64,000 nt of DNA from CAVVFX01 sp963747535. GTDB taxonomy: Bacteria; Acidobacteriota; Terriglobia; Bryobacterales; Bryobacteraceae. A program made the position numbers and the translations under genes. Numbering within the stretch: position 1 is the stretch's first letter; the number at the start of each line of letters is the position of its first letter. Below are positions 25,896 through 35,570 of the stretch, piece by piece. The DNA lies in assembly GCA_963747535.1 (NCBI GenBank), contig CAVVFX010000023.1, forward strand, positions 482,535 through 546,534. Reading direction: 5' to 3'. The notes below the pieces were generated by a model. That model ran no database searches and was not told the DNA's origin. It saw only the letters and a program-made list of their open reading frames with translations.

Positions 25896-28337
25896 ATGAA
25901 TATTGTAGCCGCATGGCTGGGTCACTTCGTTCGGGACGTCCGTTTCAGTGTGCGGGGACTGTCGAAAAGCCCGGGGTTCGCCGCCATTACGGCGGGCTCA
26001 CTGGCGCTGGGTATTGGCGGAAGCACGGCCATGTACAGCGTCATTTACGGCGTGATCCTGAATCCCTTCGCCTACCGGGACGTCGATCGACTGGTGAGCG
26101 TCCAGGTGGTGGATTCCCATGGCCGGTCGAACGGCAGCTATTACCCGCTTGACGAATTCGTCGAGATCGCGGAGCGGAGCACGGTCTTCACCGGTGTAAT
26201 CGCGTCCACGTGGTCGGACATAACCTTGACAGGCGATGGCGATCCGCAACGGTTGCGGGGCAATCACTGCACTATGAACACATTTGAAGTGATGGGCGTG
26301 CCTCCTTTGATCGGCCGCGCGACGATCGCGGATGATGCGCTGCCCGGCGCGGCGCCCGTGGCAATTCTGGGCTACAAATTCTGGCAGCGCCAGTTCAGCG
26401 GCAGCGCGAGTGTGCTGGGGACCAGGCTGACGCTGAACGGGAAGGTGCGGACGGTGGTGGGTGTGATGCCTACTCGATTTATGTGGCGCGGCGCCGATGT
26501 TTACCTGCCGGACGTTTTCCGGCGCGGCCAGCAGATAGAAGGGGTACAGGAAGTGCATCTGCTGGGCCGCCTCAAACCAGGAATCAGCGAAGCGCAGGCG
26601 ACGGCCACCCTCCAGCCGATTTTTGAAGATCTCCGGCGCACGCATCCGAACGATATTCCCGAGAAGTGGCGTATCCGCCTGCGGACGTTCAAGCAGACGT
26701 TTCCCAGCGACATCACCGAGGCGCTGTGGATTCTGTTCGGCGCGGTGGGGCTGCTGCTATTGATCTCCTGCGTCAATGTCTCCAGCCTGTTGCTGTCGCG
26801 AATGGCTGCGCGGCAGCGGGAGATTGCGATCCGTTCGGCGGTGGGGGCAAGCCGCGGCCGGTTAGTCAGCCAGTTTCTTTCGGAAACACTGGTACTGGCT
26901 CTGGGCGGCGGGGCGATCGGCATTCTGGCGGCTTACAGTGTGTTGCGCGGGATCATTGCGATGGTTCCACCTAATACCATTCCGGATGAGGCGGAGATCA
27001 GTCTGAATGCTCCGGTCTTGTGGTTCACGTTCGCGCTATCAGTGGGAGCAGCCTTGCTAGTCGGTCTGGCGCCGGCGCTGCAGTTCTCCGGTCGCGACGT
27101 TATGTCCTCTTTGAAGGAGATGGGCCGCAGTATGTCGGGCAGCGCGAGACAACGCTTGTTACGCAACACGCTGGTGGCCGGGGAGGTGGCGCTGTCGCTC
27201 ATGCTGCTGGTAGGAGCGAGCCTGATGATCCGCACCCTGGTCGGGATCGAGAACGCCGATCTCGGTATCCATCGCGATCGCATTCTGACGGTACGAATTC
27301 CGTTCTCCCGCGAGCGGTACCCGACCGCCGACAGCCGCAATTCTTTCCTGCAGACCATCGTCCGCCGCATCGACAATGTTCCAGGTGTAATAGCGACCGG
27401 GGTCAACAGCGGCCTGCCTCCCATCGGCAATTGGACGTCCCCCGTGGAGATTCCCGGCGATACACGGCGGGACTCGAGCCCTGTGATCCTGCAGAATGTC
27501 AACGAGGGCTACGCGAAGGCGTTGGGGCTGGCTGTGGTGCTGGGCCGCTTCCTGAGTGAACAGGATGTAGACGCCAGAGTGCATAACGGCGTGGTCAACC
27601 AGACCTTCGTGCGGCGTTACCTTAGCGGACATGATGTGCTGGGGAGGGTCGTGCGTTTCCCCAGGCTGGGGAGCGCTCCGGCAAATCTGGCGGACGATTC
27701 GTTCCAGATTGTTGGAGTCGTCCGGGACACCGTCAATCGCGCCAGCACCAACGAGACGCTGCCGGAGATGTACATTCCATTTACTCTGGCGGGATTAGCG
27801 GATCAGCTCTACATTCTGGGGAAGGTTCGGCCGGAGTCGCTGGACCGGGCGGTGCGGGAACAGATTTACGCTGCCGACCGCGGCCAACCTGTGACCGACG
27901 TGAAAACGCTCGAGACCGTGCTCAACGACTATGTGTATTCGCGGCCACGTTTCAATCTGCTGCTGTTTACGGTCTTCGCCGGTCTGGGCCTGGTGCTGGC
28001 AGTGGTCGGCGTGCACGGCGTCATCTCGAATTCGGTGTCGCAGCGAACTCGGGAAATCGGCATTCGCCTCGCGCTGGGAGCCTGATACCGCCAGGTAATC
28101 GGCATGGTTCTGCGGTCGGCCGCACAACTTCTTACGATCGGCATCGTGCTGGGCGTGATCGGGAGCGTGGCGTCTGCTCGCATCCTGAGCGGGCTCGTGC
28201 AAAATGTTTCGACCCTCGACGGATTTTCGATCACTGGTACGGTTGCCTTGCTGTTCGCCGTCGGGCTGTTCGCCAGCTTCTGGCCTGCGCGGAAGGCGGC
28301 CCGTGTGGACCCCGTGAAGGCGTTGCGCGAGGAATAG
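25896..28337 (+). pseudogene. ADOP / MacB-FtsX family permease with an in-frame stop
   Basis: About 813 codons with one internal stop. The N-terminus (FVRDVRFSVRGLSKSPGFAA, SLALGIGGSTAMYSVIYGVI) and the MacB periplasmic domain are typical of the 'ADOP' permeases of Acidobacteriota. An FtsX domain occupies residues 280-420. The second FtsX domain is cut by TGA at 28083-28085 after RLALGA. The same frame then continues YRQVIGMVLRSAAQLLTIG to PARKAARVDPVKALREE and stops at 28337. Only one codon is faulty, so the mutation is recent, a read-through, or a sequencing error. No cognate ATPase is adjacent. Confidence 0.9.
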
Positions 28338-28382
28338 GACAGCTAAAGTGGGGCTTGCAGGATTCGGCCGCCAGCGTGCCGA

Positions 28383-28402
28383 GGCAGGCGAAAGCGCCTG
28401 CC
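28383..28402. terminator. GC-rich hairpin between convergent genes
   Basis: GGCAGGCG AAAG CGCCTGCC forms a perfect 8-bp stem with a 4-base loop in the 80-base gap between the permease (ending 28337) and the peptidase (ending 28418). No U tract follows on either strand, so it would be an atypical terminator. Confidence 0.45.
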
Positions 28403-28417
28403 CCACCGTAGCCTATG

Positions 28418-30775
28418 CTACAGCAGCAGCGCATTGAACAATAGCTTGAATGCCTGATAGCTCTGCGCGCGGTACTGAGGCCTGAAGCCGAAGAGGATCA
28501 CCCGCCCCGAGCCCAGCTTCGCATCCACCAGGGCGGACCGGTTCGCGATCAACTGCTCGCCTAACAGCCAACCGGAGGCCAGCACGCCGGACTCGGGATA
28601 CTTCGCCACGGTACGATCTCCGGTCTCAAACGCCGGACTGCCTTCGGACCAGATAGCTATATCTGCCGGCAATCCGCGCGTCAGCGGGTCATCGAGATTG
28701 AGCTTCACGTTGAGCAGGGAGCCGGGAGAGTAGAAGTCTTTGTTCGGCACGTTGGCAACCACGTTGGTGGCTTTCACACCCAGCACGCTGATGGCGTAAG
28801 CCGTCGAGTGATTCAGGAAAATCAGCTTCCCGCCGGACTCGGCGAACTGTTTCAATGCCGCCGCGCCCGCGGTGCCGAGGCCTCCGGTAAACTCCGTAGG
28901 CATGCGCCCTGCAGCATAGCCGGAACGGATTTCATCCGTGGCTTGATCAGGGAAGATCATCACGTCATATTTCACGCGCAGGTTGCCTGCCTGGACATCC
29001 GCATTACGCAGACTGGTGTATTCAAAACCGAATTGTTCGAAGAGCCAGCGCGTCCAACCTTCGTCCATCGACGGCATCCAGCTCTTGTACAGACCGATGC
29101 GCGGGCGGTCGACCTGCTTCCATCCCGCACCCTGCTCCGTTGGCGAGAAGTCTCCCGTGGTTTCATTGCGCCAGACGGCATGATGATCGTGCCACAGACG
29201 ATTCACCGTGAACCAGGTGTCGGTATCGGCGGCCGAATAACTGGTTTTCGCCGGCGCAAAGAAGGGGAAGTCTTCACGCATGAAGGGACCGGACACCGGC
29301 TTGTCGACAAAGCGCACGTTGACGCCGAACAACAACGGCAGCGTGTGCGCGGTGACGTCGTAAGGACGCTTGGGCGGGCCGCCGGGATAGAGCCGCAGGT
29401 CGGGATACTGCTGGTGTTCGAGCAGCGCTTTGGCATAGCTGCTGTAGGGCTGCTGCATGCGGATAATATGCGAACCATCGGGGGCCCGTTCAATGTCCAC
29501 CGCGCCGAACTCGAGCGTCTCCAGCATGCGGCGGGTCGCGCCGGGATCGCGCTGCACGGCTGGAATCTCGACTGCCCAAGGTGTCGTCCGGGCGATGGCG
29601 CGGCGGCCCACTTCGTAGAAATTCCGCAGCATTTCTTCGCGGTGGATGGCCGCGTTATAGAGGCACGAATCGAACGCGATGAGCTGGTCGTCGATGATAT
29701 CGCGCAGCCCCCAGGTGCCGCCGGGCCACGGCTCCAGGAAGTTCCAGCTGCGCTGTTGAGCATCGTAGCCCAAAGCCTCGCGGTCGAGATCCTCGAATTT
29801 CACACTGATGGGAGTCGCGAGACGTGCACTCGCCGATTCGGTGAGAATCCGCAGCCCGGCGTGGAAGGCCTGATAGTGGCGCGCAGGGCTCCAGAAATCG
29901 TAGAGGGCGTCAATCGACACTCCCTTTTTCCCCGCGGCCGTGAGACCGGAGGCGATGGACGCGCCAATCATGTTCTGTTCCTGGGCGATGATGGCGTCAA
30001 CGTTGGGCTCGATCGGATCCATCCATGGCGGAACGAAAATCCGCGCTGCGAAGGAGCCCTGCTGGTGCACGTCGTAGACAATCTCCGGGTGCCAGACGTT
30101 GTGCAATTGGGAGATTACGGCGCGCGTTTCGGGCTGGGAGAAGATGTACCAGTCGCGATTGTTATCGTGTCCGACATACTTCTGCCACAACTCGGGAGGG
30201 CTGGTCCCTTCATAAGCGGTGCCCAGAGTCCGGCGATACCAGCGCGTGACAATGTCGACGCCATCCGGATTGAGCGAAGGCACCAGGATGAGAATGTCGT
30301 TCTGCAGGATGGCGCGGAAGTGGGGAGTGTCCTGGGTAAGAATGCGATACGCGAACTCGACGGCGCTATGCGTCGATGCGACTTCCGTGGCATGAATCGA
30401 GCAGGTCAACAGCACTACGTTCTTGCCTTCCGCAAACAACGGAGCGGCTTCCTGCGGAGTAGTGATCCGCGGATCGGCGAGGCGCCGCTGGATCTCGCGG
30501 TAACGTTCCAGGTTGCGCAAAGTCTCGGGAGCCGCGATGAAAGCCGCAATCATGGGCTTTCCTTCCGCGGTCCTGCCGATTTCGCGCACCTGGATCTTGT
30601 CGCTGTTCCGGGACAGCAGATTGAAGTAGGAGACGACTTTTTCCCAATCGAGTAACTGCCGGTCGACGCCGATGGGATGGCCGAAATGGGAGGCGGGGTC
30701 GGGGACGGCGGCCGAGGCCAGGGCGGCGCCCAACAGAACGGCGACAACGATCAGGCGCGGTTTAATTCTGTCCAC
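28418..30775 (-). CDS. M14 family zinc carboxypeptidase, secreted
   Basis: About 785 residues from GTG 30775 with a signal peptide (LIVVAVLLGAALASAAVP); the frame opens 17 codons further up but that lies within the preceding gene. The M14 zinc site is read as His and Glu in LTCSIHATEVAS and a later His in YDVHQQGSFAAR. The long C-terminal part (VKYDVMIFPDQATDEI, GKLIFLNHSTAYAI) resembles a glutamine-amidotransferase-like domain seen in large bacterial M14 proteins. It would trim peptides outside the cytoplasm. Overlaps the upstream isomerase gene by about 25 bases. Confidence 0.88.
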   Translation of the reverse strand: MDRIKPRLIVVAVLLGAALASAAVPDPASHFGHPIGVDRQLLDWEKVVSYFNLLSRNSDKIQVREIGRTAEGKPMIAAFIAAPETLRNLERYREIQRRLADPRITTPQEAAPLFAEGKNVVLLTCSIHATEVASTHSAVEFAYRILTQDTPHFRAILQNDILILVPSLNPDGVDIVTRWYRRTLGTAYEGTSPPELWQKYVGHDNNRDWYIFSQPETRAVISQLHNVWHPEIVYDVHQQGSFAARIFVPPWMDPIEPNVDAIIAQEQNMIGASIASGLTAAGKKGVSIDALYDFWSPARHYQAFHAGLRILTESASARLATPISVKFEDLDREALGYDAQQRSWNFLEPWPGGTWGLRDIIDDQLIAFDSCLYNAAIHREEMLRNFYEVGRRAIARTTPWAVEIPAVQRDPGATRRMLETLEFGAVDIERAPDGSHIIRMQQPYSSYAKALLEHQQYPDLRLYPGGPPKRPYDVTAHTLPLLFGVNVRFVDKPVSGPFMREDFPFFAPAKTSYSAADTDTWFTVNRLWHDHHAVWRNETTGDFSPTEQGAGWKQVDRPRIGLYKSWMPSMDEGWTRWLFEQFGFEYTSLRNADVQAGNLRVKYDVMIFPDQATDEIRSGYAAGRMPTEFTGGLGTAGAAALKQFAESGGKLIFLNHSTAYAISVLGVKATNVVANVPNKDFYSPGSLLNVKLNLDDPLTRGLPADIAIWSEGSPAFETGDRTVAKYPESGVLASGWLLGEQLIANRSALVDAKLGSGRVILFGFRPQYRAQSYQAFKLLFNALLL

Positions 30776-31521
30776 AATGCTTTGTAGTATCGCAGGAAGC
30801 GTTCGGGCTGCGGTGATTCGGCGCACTCGCAGAGCGTGTATCCCTGATATCCTGACCCGTTCAGCAACGCAAAGAGTTCACGGTAAGGATACCCGCTGAC
30901 CAGTTCGTTGATGTGGCAATTTCTGATAAACGGTCCCAGCAGTTCGAAACTCGCCTTCAGCGAGCCGTTGACGACATCGGTTGGATTGGAGTTCCAGCAC
31001 GCTCCTACATTCTTGTGATCCGCGGTTTCGAGAATCCGGGCTGCGATCGGTGGGTTCTGGGTGGTCGCGCCGTGCACTTCCATCCAGATCTGGACGCCAA
31101 AGCGGTTGCCGATGTCGCCGACTTCATGCAGGCTGGTTCCAATGTTGCGAATGGTCGTGTCGAGCGAGATGGACGGATCCTTGGGAAGGCTGTTGGGACG
31201 CACTTTGATGGCGCGCGCGCCGGTATCGTGGGCCAGTTGGATAAAGGTCTGGGCGTCTTCGATGTTCTTTCGCCGGACGGCGGGGTCCGGCGATTCGAAC
31301 TCGCACTCGGTGCCGTAGCTCAACAGCCGGACCTGGCTCTTTTCAAAGCGCTGCTTCACGCGCTCGCGGCCTTCGGCGTCGAGCGATGGCTCCACGCCGT
31401 GCTTGTGGCCGGTCCGCAGTTCGACGGCTGCGAAGCCGGTCTTTTCGAGAAGGCCGATGATGGCTTCAAGGTCAAGATTCCTGAGGACGTTATAGGTGAC
31501 GCATCCGACCTGCATATTCAC
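30751..31521 (-). CDS. Sugar phosphate isomerase/epimerase (TIM barrel)
   Basis: A 256-residue protein of the AP-endonuclease-2/xylose isomerase-like barrel family. Motifs include VELRTGHKHGVEPS, AIKVRPNSLPKD, IWMEVHGATTQNPP with a metal-binding Glu and His, and NCHINELVSGYPY. Members isomerise sugars or inositols with a divalent metal. It precedes the peptidase gene, which it slightly overlaps, but no functional link is evident. Ends with a typical barrel C-terminus (FLRYYKALWTELNRA). Confidence 0.88.
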   Translation of the reverse strand: MNMQVGCVTYNVLRNLDLEAIIGLLEKTGFAAVELRTGHKHGVEPSLDAEGRERVKQRFEKSQVRLLSYGTECEFESPDPAVRRKNIEDAQTFIQLAHDTGARAIKVRPNSLPKDPSISLDTTIRNIGTSLHEVGDIGNRFGVQIWMEVHGATTQNPPIAARILETADHKNVGACWNSNPTDVVNGSLKASFELLGPFIRNCHINELVSGYPYRELFALLNGSGYQGYTLCECAESPQPERFLRYYKALWTELNRA

Positions 31522-31536
31522 TCCCGCCGCTTTCCA

Positions 31537-32106
31537 TCATAGGTCATAACCTCGTGGACTTGGCCTTTGGCCTGCCATCGCGTAGCGCAAGACGGCAGCG
31601 ACGCTGCACACTTCGGTAATCTCGCCATCGAGCGCCATGCGTACGACCTGGTCGAAGGCGACCCAGCGGGTCTCGATCCTTTCCACGGGGTCCTGGTGCA
31701 CTCCACTAAACTCGAGTTCGCGTGCCACGAACAGGTGCTGCACATCCGAAGTCACGCCATTGCAAACGTCGACGGAGCCCAGTGGCGACCACTGCGCCGC
31801 ATCGTAGCCGGTCTCCTCGCGCAGTTCGCGGCGCGCCACGGAGAGCATGTCGGTTTCGCCTTCGGAGGATCCGCCGCGCACGATCTCCCAACTGTACCGG
31901 CCGATAGGGTAGCGCCATTGCCCCACCAGTGCGACTTCGCCCGCGTCGTTGAACGCCAGCACGCCGATGGAAGGGCGGATCTCGACCACGCCGTAGAGCC
32001 CGGGCTGTCCATCCGGCCGCAATACCTCGTCCTCGCGAATGCGCAGCCAGGCGTTCGAGTAGGCGATACGGGACCGCAAGGTCGTCCACGGATTGATCTC
32101 GGCCAC
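31537..32106 (-). CDS. NUDIX hydrolase (ADP-ribose pyrophosphatase-like)
   Basis: About 189 residues starting at GTG 32106 (VAEINPWTTLRSRIAYSNAW); the frame is open 28 codons further, but that part overlaps repeat sequence. The Nudix box is GGSSEGETDMLSVARREL followed by REETGYDA, with all Gly and Glu residues in place. The strand layout (LYGVVEIRPSIGVLAF, VALVGQWRYPIGRYSWEI) is that of the NudF/ADP-ribose group. It likely cleaves nucleoside diphosphate derivatives in the cytoplasm. Confidence 0.9.
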   Translation of the reverse strand: MAEINPWTTLRSRIAYSNAWLRIREDEVLRPDGQPGLYGVVEIRPSIGVLAFNDAGEVALVGQWRYPIGRYSWEIVRGGSSEGETDMLSVARRELREETGYDAAQWSPLGSVDVCNGVTSDVQHLFVARELEFSGVHQDPVERIETRWVAFDQVVRMALDGEITEVCSVAAVLRYAMAGQRPSPRGYDL

Positions 32107-32163
32107 GCTTCGACCGTAGCACGGACTCGCGCCGGCAGTCGCATTTTCGTCGAGTGGTTGGTT

Positions 32164-32262
32164 GCGGCTGCTGCGCAGCCGGCAGACCACGAAAAACGAT
32201 GGTCTGCCCCACGGGGGCCAGCCAGTGGCAGTTTCAGACTCGTGCGGCTAAGGAGCCGGCTG
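32164..32262. repeat. REP-like intergenic repeat, copy C
   Basis: The best preserved palindromes: GGCTGCTGCGCAGCC, then GGCAGACCA with GAAAAACGA loop and TGGTCTGCC (9-bp perfect stem), then GGCAGTTTCAGACTCG and GCTAAGGAGCCGGC. It fills the gap between the divergent Nudix and glycine oxidase genes. Confidence 0.8.
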
Positions 32263-32286
32263 CCCCACCCCAGCCCTTGTGCCAAC

Positions 32287-33318
32287 ATGAAAACTGTGAT
32301 TATCGTTGGAGCAGGAATCATTGGACTCTCGCTGGCCTGGCGGCTGGCGCAGCGCGGCGCGCGGGTCACCGTACTGGACCGGTCGGCGGCGGCGGGCGAA
32401 GCAAGTTGGGCGGCGGCTGGTATGCTGGCGCCCGGCGGTGAATTTGAAAGTGGCGAGACCGCCCGTTTCGCGGTCGAGAGCCTGCGGATGTATCCCGGCT
32501 TTGTGAAGGAATTGAAAGAGGCTTCGGGCTGCCCAATCGACTTCCGCATCTGTGGAACGCTCGAAATCGATACCCATGCCGATCCCGAGCATCAGGCGAA
32601 AAACGGCATCAGATCTTATGCCGTGGATCTAAAGGAAGCCATGAAACTGGCGTCCGGCATGGCCCCGATCGAGGGTAAGTTTCAGTTCTACCCGGACGAT
32701 GCGCTGGTCGATCCACGGGAAGCCTGTCGGGCGTTGCTTTCAGCCTGCCGTGCACTGGGAGTGCGGGTAGTCGAGAACTGCGAGGTAGGGCAAATCGATC
32801 TCGGCCCGGGGGTAAGGATCGAAACTACGCAGGGAGTGTTCGAGGACGATCGGGCCGCGATCGCTGCGGGAGCCTGGAGCGGCGCGATCCCTTTGACCGT
32901 GGGAGGGCTGCAACGACCATTACCTGGAACGTATCCTGTGCGCGGCGTGCTGGTGGGCAGGAAGTTTCCGCACCGGATCTTGGGGCCTTTTGTGCGGAGA
33001 GGGCACAGCTATGTACTGCAACGTGAGTCGGGTTTAGCGATTGCGGGCACGACTTCGGAGGCGATCGGCTTCGAACGGTCGCTCACGGATGAAACTGTTG
33101 CAGCGGTAACTGCCGGGGTGGAAGCACTCTGGCCGGAGTTCGCCAAGGGTGTCAACACGGAAAGCTGGTTAGGCTTCCGACCGGCCAGCAATACCGGCGA
33201 ACCGCATATCGGTCGATTCGAAGACACGCCGCTCTGGCTGGCCTACGGCCACTTTCGCAACGGTATCCTGATGGCGCCGGCCACGGCCGTGAAAATAGCT
33301 GCCGAGATGACCCGGTAG
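32287..33318 (+). CDS. thiO: Glycine oxidase-type FAD-dependent oxidoreductase
   Basis: 343 residues from ATG 32287. The long open frame upstream to 31567 is antisense to the Nudix gene and noncoding. The FAD site is VIIVGAGIIGLSLAWRLAQR, followed by EASWAAAGMLAPGGEFE, the ThiO/DadA hallmark. Near the C-terminus are NTESWLGFRPASNTGEPHIG and YGHFRNGILMAP, which match glycine oxidases. ThiO oxidises glycine to dehydroglycine for thiamine thiazole synthesis. No other thi gene is adjacent, so another D-amino-acid oxidase role is possible. Confidence 0.85.
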   Translation: MKTVIIVGAGIIGLSLAWRLAQRGARVTVLDRSAAAGEASWAAAGMLAPGGEFESGETARFAVESLRMYPGFVKELKEASGCPIDFRICGTLEIDTHADPEHQAKNGIRSYAVDLKEAMKLASGMAPIEGKFQFYPDDALVDPREACRALLSACRALGVRVVENCEVGQIDLGPGVRIETTQGVFEDDRAAIAAGAWSGAIPLTVGGLQRPLPGTYPVRGVLVGRKFPHRILGPFVRRGHSYVLQRESGLAIAGTTSEAIGFERSLTDETVAAVTAGVEALWPEFAKGVNTESWLGFRPASNTGEPHIGRFEDTPLWLAYGHFRNGILMAPATAVKIAAEMTR

Positions 33319-33497
33319 CCTAGTCCCGCGGCCGGCAGCGCAAAATCATAATTGGCCGCCGCACGTAAGTATCCGCTAAGTTCTTCTACGTATTTTCGGT
33401 ACCCGCGGTACTTTCGATCTACGAACTCCCACTGATATCTTTCCAACACCAACCTTGGAATGCTACATTGGGTTTTCGGTAGGTAAAAAGAGGGGAT

Positions 33498-33566
33498 ATG
33501 AAAACACTACTGCCAACATTCGTCCTAATGATTACTTCGATTTTGATTTGGGGGGGCCTCCTCTAG
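33498..33566 (+). CDS. 22-residue hydrophobic peptide, candidate small membrane protein
   Basis: ATG 33498 follows AAGAGGGGAT, a strong ribosome site. The peptide starts MKTLLPTFVLMITS and ends ILIWGGLL before TAG: one charged residue near the start and a single membrane-spanning stretch. A strong terminator lies 45 bases further on, so it sits in a very short transcription unit. The codons between peptide and terminator hold no gene. It could be a small membrane protein, a toxin-like peptide or a leader peptide. Short length makes chance possible. Confidence 0.45.
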   Translation: MKTLLPTFVLMITSILIWGGLL

Positions 33567-33610
33567 CCCTCTCGGGTTTGCTCCGCGTAACTTTCTCCTT
33601 CTTCTATAAA

Positions 33611-33651
33611 CGCCCGGATCTTTGGCGAGATTCCGGGCGTTTTCTTTTTTT
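33611..33651 (+). terminator. Rho-independent terminator
   Basis: CGCCCGGA (33611-33618) pairs with TCCGGGCG (33632-33639), followed directly by TTTTCTTTTTTT. It is the clearest intrinsic terminator of the window. It ends the short unit with the 22-codon peptide, 290 bases after the glycine oxidase stop. Confidence 0.9.
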
Positions 33652-33721
33652 GGAGTAACGGCAGACAGCCAAGCGGCCGGTGGTTCTCCGCCCTGCGAGT
33701 AACTTACTGATAATACTGAGC

Positions 33722-34294
33722 TTACGTGACGATTTCGGCCGGTTCGTGCGTCAACTGGAAGTGAATGAGGTCAAGCCAGACGTTCTGCTCCGTGTTCTGG
33801 ACGAAGATAAGCTCTTCCACCGGAAAAACTACCCCGCCCTTCCAATCCGACCACATTTGCCGGGCCTGCTGCAACGTCTCCTCAACGCGATCATGGGGAA
33901 GATTTTGCGCCAGGGTGATGTGAGGATGAAAAGTAAAAGGTTCGTCGTTGTATACGGCACCGGTGTTGAGCTTCTGGTGCATCTGCCGCAATTCGCTAGC
34001 GCCGTGGTCGACTGCAATGTAAATGACCTCGGTCGCATCGAACAACTCGACGTTGCCGAGTTTCACCTCGAAAGAGTGGAACTGACGGGAGAGATCCCGA
34101 AGTTCGACTTCGGCTTGCTCCTCCGCAACGCGGAGAGGCCGAGGCGGAAGGACCGTTACATGCGCGTGCGGCCGGCATTCCGGCATCAGACGCAGACGCA
34201 GTTTGTCAAGGTAACTTCCCAAGGGTTCCGGTATATAGCTGACCAGCGCGTACTGATTGACCCGAACAAGATGCCCGTTTGTTTCACAACCCAT
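33722..34294 (-). CDS. 2'-5' RNA ligase family protein (2H phosphoesterase)
   Basis: 190 residues starting at ATG 34294 (MGCETNGHLVRVNQYALVSY); the upstream open part lies in a REP-like repeat. The two catalytic HxT/HxS-type motifs are HAHVTVLPP and HPHITLAQN, about 90 residues apart, as in LigT/2H phosphoesterases. These open or form 2'-5' linkages or cyclic phosphates in RNA. Its substrate is unknown. Convergent with the short peptide unit. Confidence 0.85.
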   Translation of the reverse strand: MGCETNGHLVRVNQYALVSYIPEPLGSYLDKLRLRLMPECRPHAHVTVLPPRPLRVAEEQAEVELRDLSRQFHSFEVKLGNVELFDATEVIYIAVDHGASELRQMHQKLNTGAVYNDEPFTFHPHITLAQNLPHDRVEETLQQARQMWSDWKGGVVFPVEELIFVQNTEQNVWLDLIHFQLTHEPAEIVT

Positions 34295-34380
34295 CTGGAC
34301 TGATTTTAACCGATGTGAGGGTTCCTTACCGATACCTTCGATGCATGAGTGTTTACAGCGGTCGCAAAAACGCAACACGT

Positions 34381-34562
34381 GCGGCTCTCCAGAACCTGCG
34401 CCGTTGGGAGGCTGCTGCGCAGCTGAAGGACTGCTCCGCAGTCGCGCAGACCACAAAAAACGATGGTCTGCGCCACGCCTGGCACTAAGGGAATGGCCAA
34501 AGTCCAGGGGCTGCTGCGCAGCGGGGCCGTTCACTGCGCCATCGCGGCGTGCTCGTCCAGCT
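34381..34562. repeat. REP-like intergenic repeat, copy D
   Basis: Holds GGCTCTCCAGAACCTGCGCC, GGCTGCTGCGCAGC, GCAGACCACAAAAAACGATG with closing GTCTGC, and a second CTGCTGCGCAGCGGGGCC followed by GGCGTGCTCGTCCAGCTG. It separates two divergent genes and seems partly duplicated inside. Confidence 0.75.
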
Positions 34563-34581
34563 GAAAAGCTATATTGGTTGC

Positions 34582-34944
34582 GTGACTAAACCCGACAGGC
34601 GAACCGTCCTTCTTGCCGTGGGGTTGGTTCTCGCCATCGCTCTCACATTTGTATTTGGCTACCGCGCGGGCCGTCAGGCGAGGCGGATTCGTTGGGAAAA
34701 TGAGCCGATTCGCTCCTGGATGAGTATTCCGTTCATCGCTCACGCGCACCATGTTGCGCCGGATATCCTGTACCACGCCATCGGCGTGACTCCCCAACCC
34801 AAAGACCATCGGCCTCTCCGCCGCATTGCCCGGGAGCAGAAACGTCCCGTCCAACAGATCATGCAGGACCTGAACGCGGCCATCGCTCAAAACGGCACTG
34901 CGACCGGCGCCGGCCCCGCCATTCCCGAGTCGAAGAAGCCCTGA
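34582..34944 (+). CDS. Hypothetical single-span membrane protein
   Basis: About 120 residues from GTG 34582. A basic start (TKPDRRT) precedes one membrane helix (VLLAVGLVLAIALTFVFGY), then a cytoplasmic or periplasmic domain with SMSIPFIAHAHHVAPDILYH-like residues, AIGVTPQPKDHRPLRRIARE and QQIMQDLNAAI. The family is not recognised. Its stop overlaps the start of the DedA gene by one base, so both are cotranscribed. It may assist the DedA protein; inference only. Confidence 0.65.
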   Translation: MTKPDRRTVLLAVGLVLAIALTFVFGYRAGRQARRIRWENEPIRSWMSIPFIAHAHHVAPDILYHAIGVTPQPKDHRPLRRIAREQKRPVQQIMQDLNAAIAQNGTATGAGPAIPESKKP

Positions 34945-35570
34945 TGCGGGAACAGCTGCTGGCAGCCGTCTCACAATATGGATCGCCGGCCCTCTTCGCG
35001 GTCGTGATGGTGGCCTCCATCGGGGCGCCATTGCCTATCGCTTTATTGCTGATCGTCACCGGATCGCTCTCGGCGCAGGGAGCCATGAATCTTTGGACAG
35101 CCATCGCCGTAGCCGGGACCGGTTCGGTCTTGGGTGATCTCACGGGCTACGCTGTGGGACGGTGGGGCGGAACCGCGCTCATCAAGCGGTTCAGCCGCGT
35201 GATTGGTGGACCGCAACGGCTGGAGGAGATTGAAGAGCGGGCGCGACGGCGTGCGGGCCTGTATATCTTCCTGACGCGCTGGCTACTTTCGCCCTTGGGT
35301 CCATGGGTGAACCTGGCGAGCGGCATAGCCCGCTATCCATGGGGCCGCTTCCTCCTATGGGATGTCCTCGGCGAGTTTTTCGGTGTGGCTCTCTACATTT
35401 CGCTGGGACAGATTTTCAGCGACCGCGTGATAGCTCTTGACTCGGTTCTAGGCGATGCCACCTGGGGCTTCGTGGCGTTGTCGGTAGCGCTGCTGATGGC
35501 TCGGGCACTGTACGGGTACATGCGCCGCGGAACTCAAAAGATTGTGGAGCAGAATCTTGGGCAGGAGTAA
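34944..35570 (+). CDS. DedA family membrane protein
   Basis: 208 residues with hydrophobic helices (LFAVVMVASIGAPLPIALLL, TAIAVAGTGSVLGDLTGY). The DedA signature is GSVLGDLTGYAVGRWGG and the conserved arginine motif is YIFLTRWLLSPLGPWVNLAS. DedA proteins move undecaprenyl phosphate or phospholipids across the membrane and depend on proton motive force. It is the second gene of a two-gene operon with a small membrane protein. Confidence 0.9.
   Translation: MREQLLAAVSQYGSPALFAVVMVASIGAPLPIALLLIVTGSLSAQGAMNLWTAIAVAGTGSVLGDLTGYAVGRWGGTALIKRFSRVIGGPQRLEEIEERARRRAGLYIFLTRWLLSPLGPWVNLASGIARYPWGRFLLWDVLGEFFGVALYISLGQIFSDRVIALDSVLGDATWGFVALSVALLMARALYGYMRRGTQKIVEQNLGQE

Noticed and set aside
28808..30655. 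615-codon open frame on the plus strand
   Set aside because: Antisense to the M14 peptidase, whose motifs are clear; no domain or ribosome site of its own.
31567..32286. 240-codon extension of the glycine oxidase frame
   Set aside because: It is antisense to the Nudix gene and crosses a REP-like repeat; the FAD-binding start lies right after ATG 32287.
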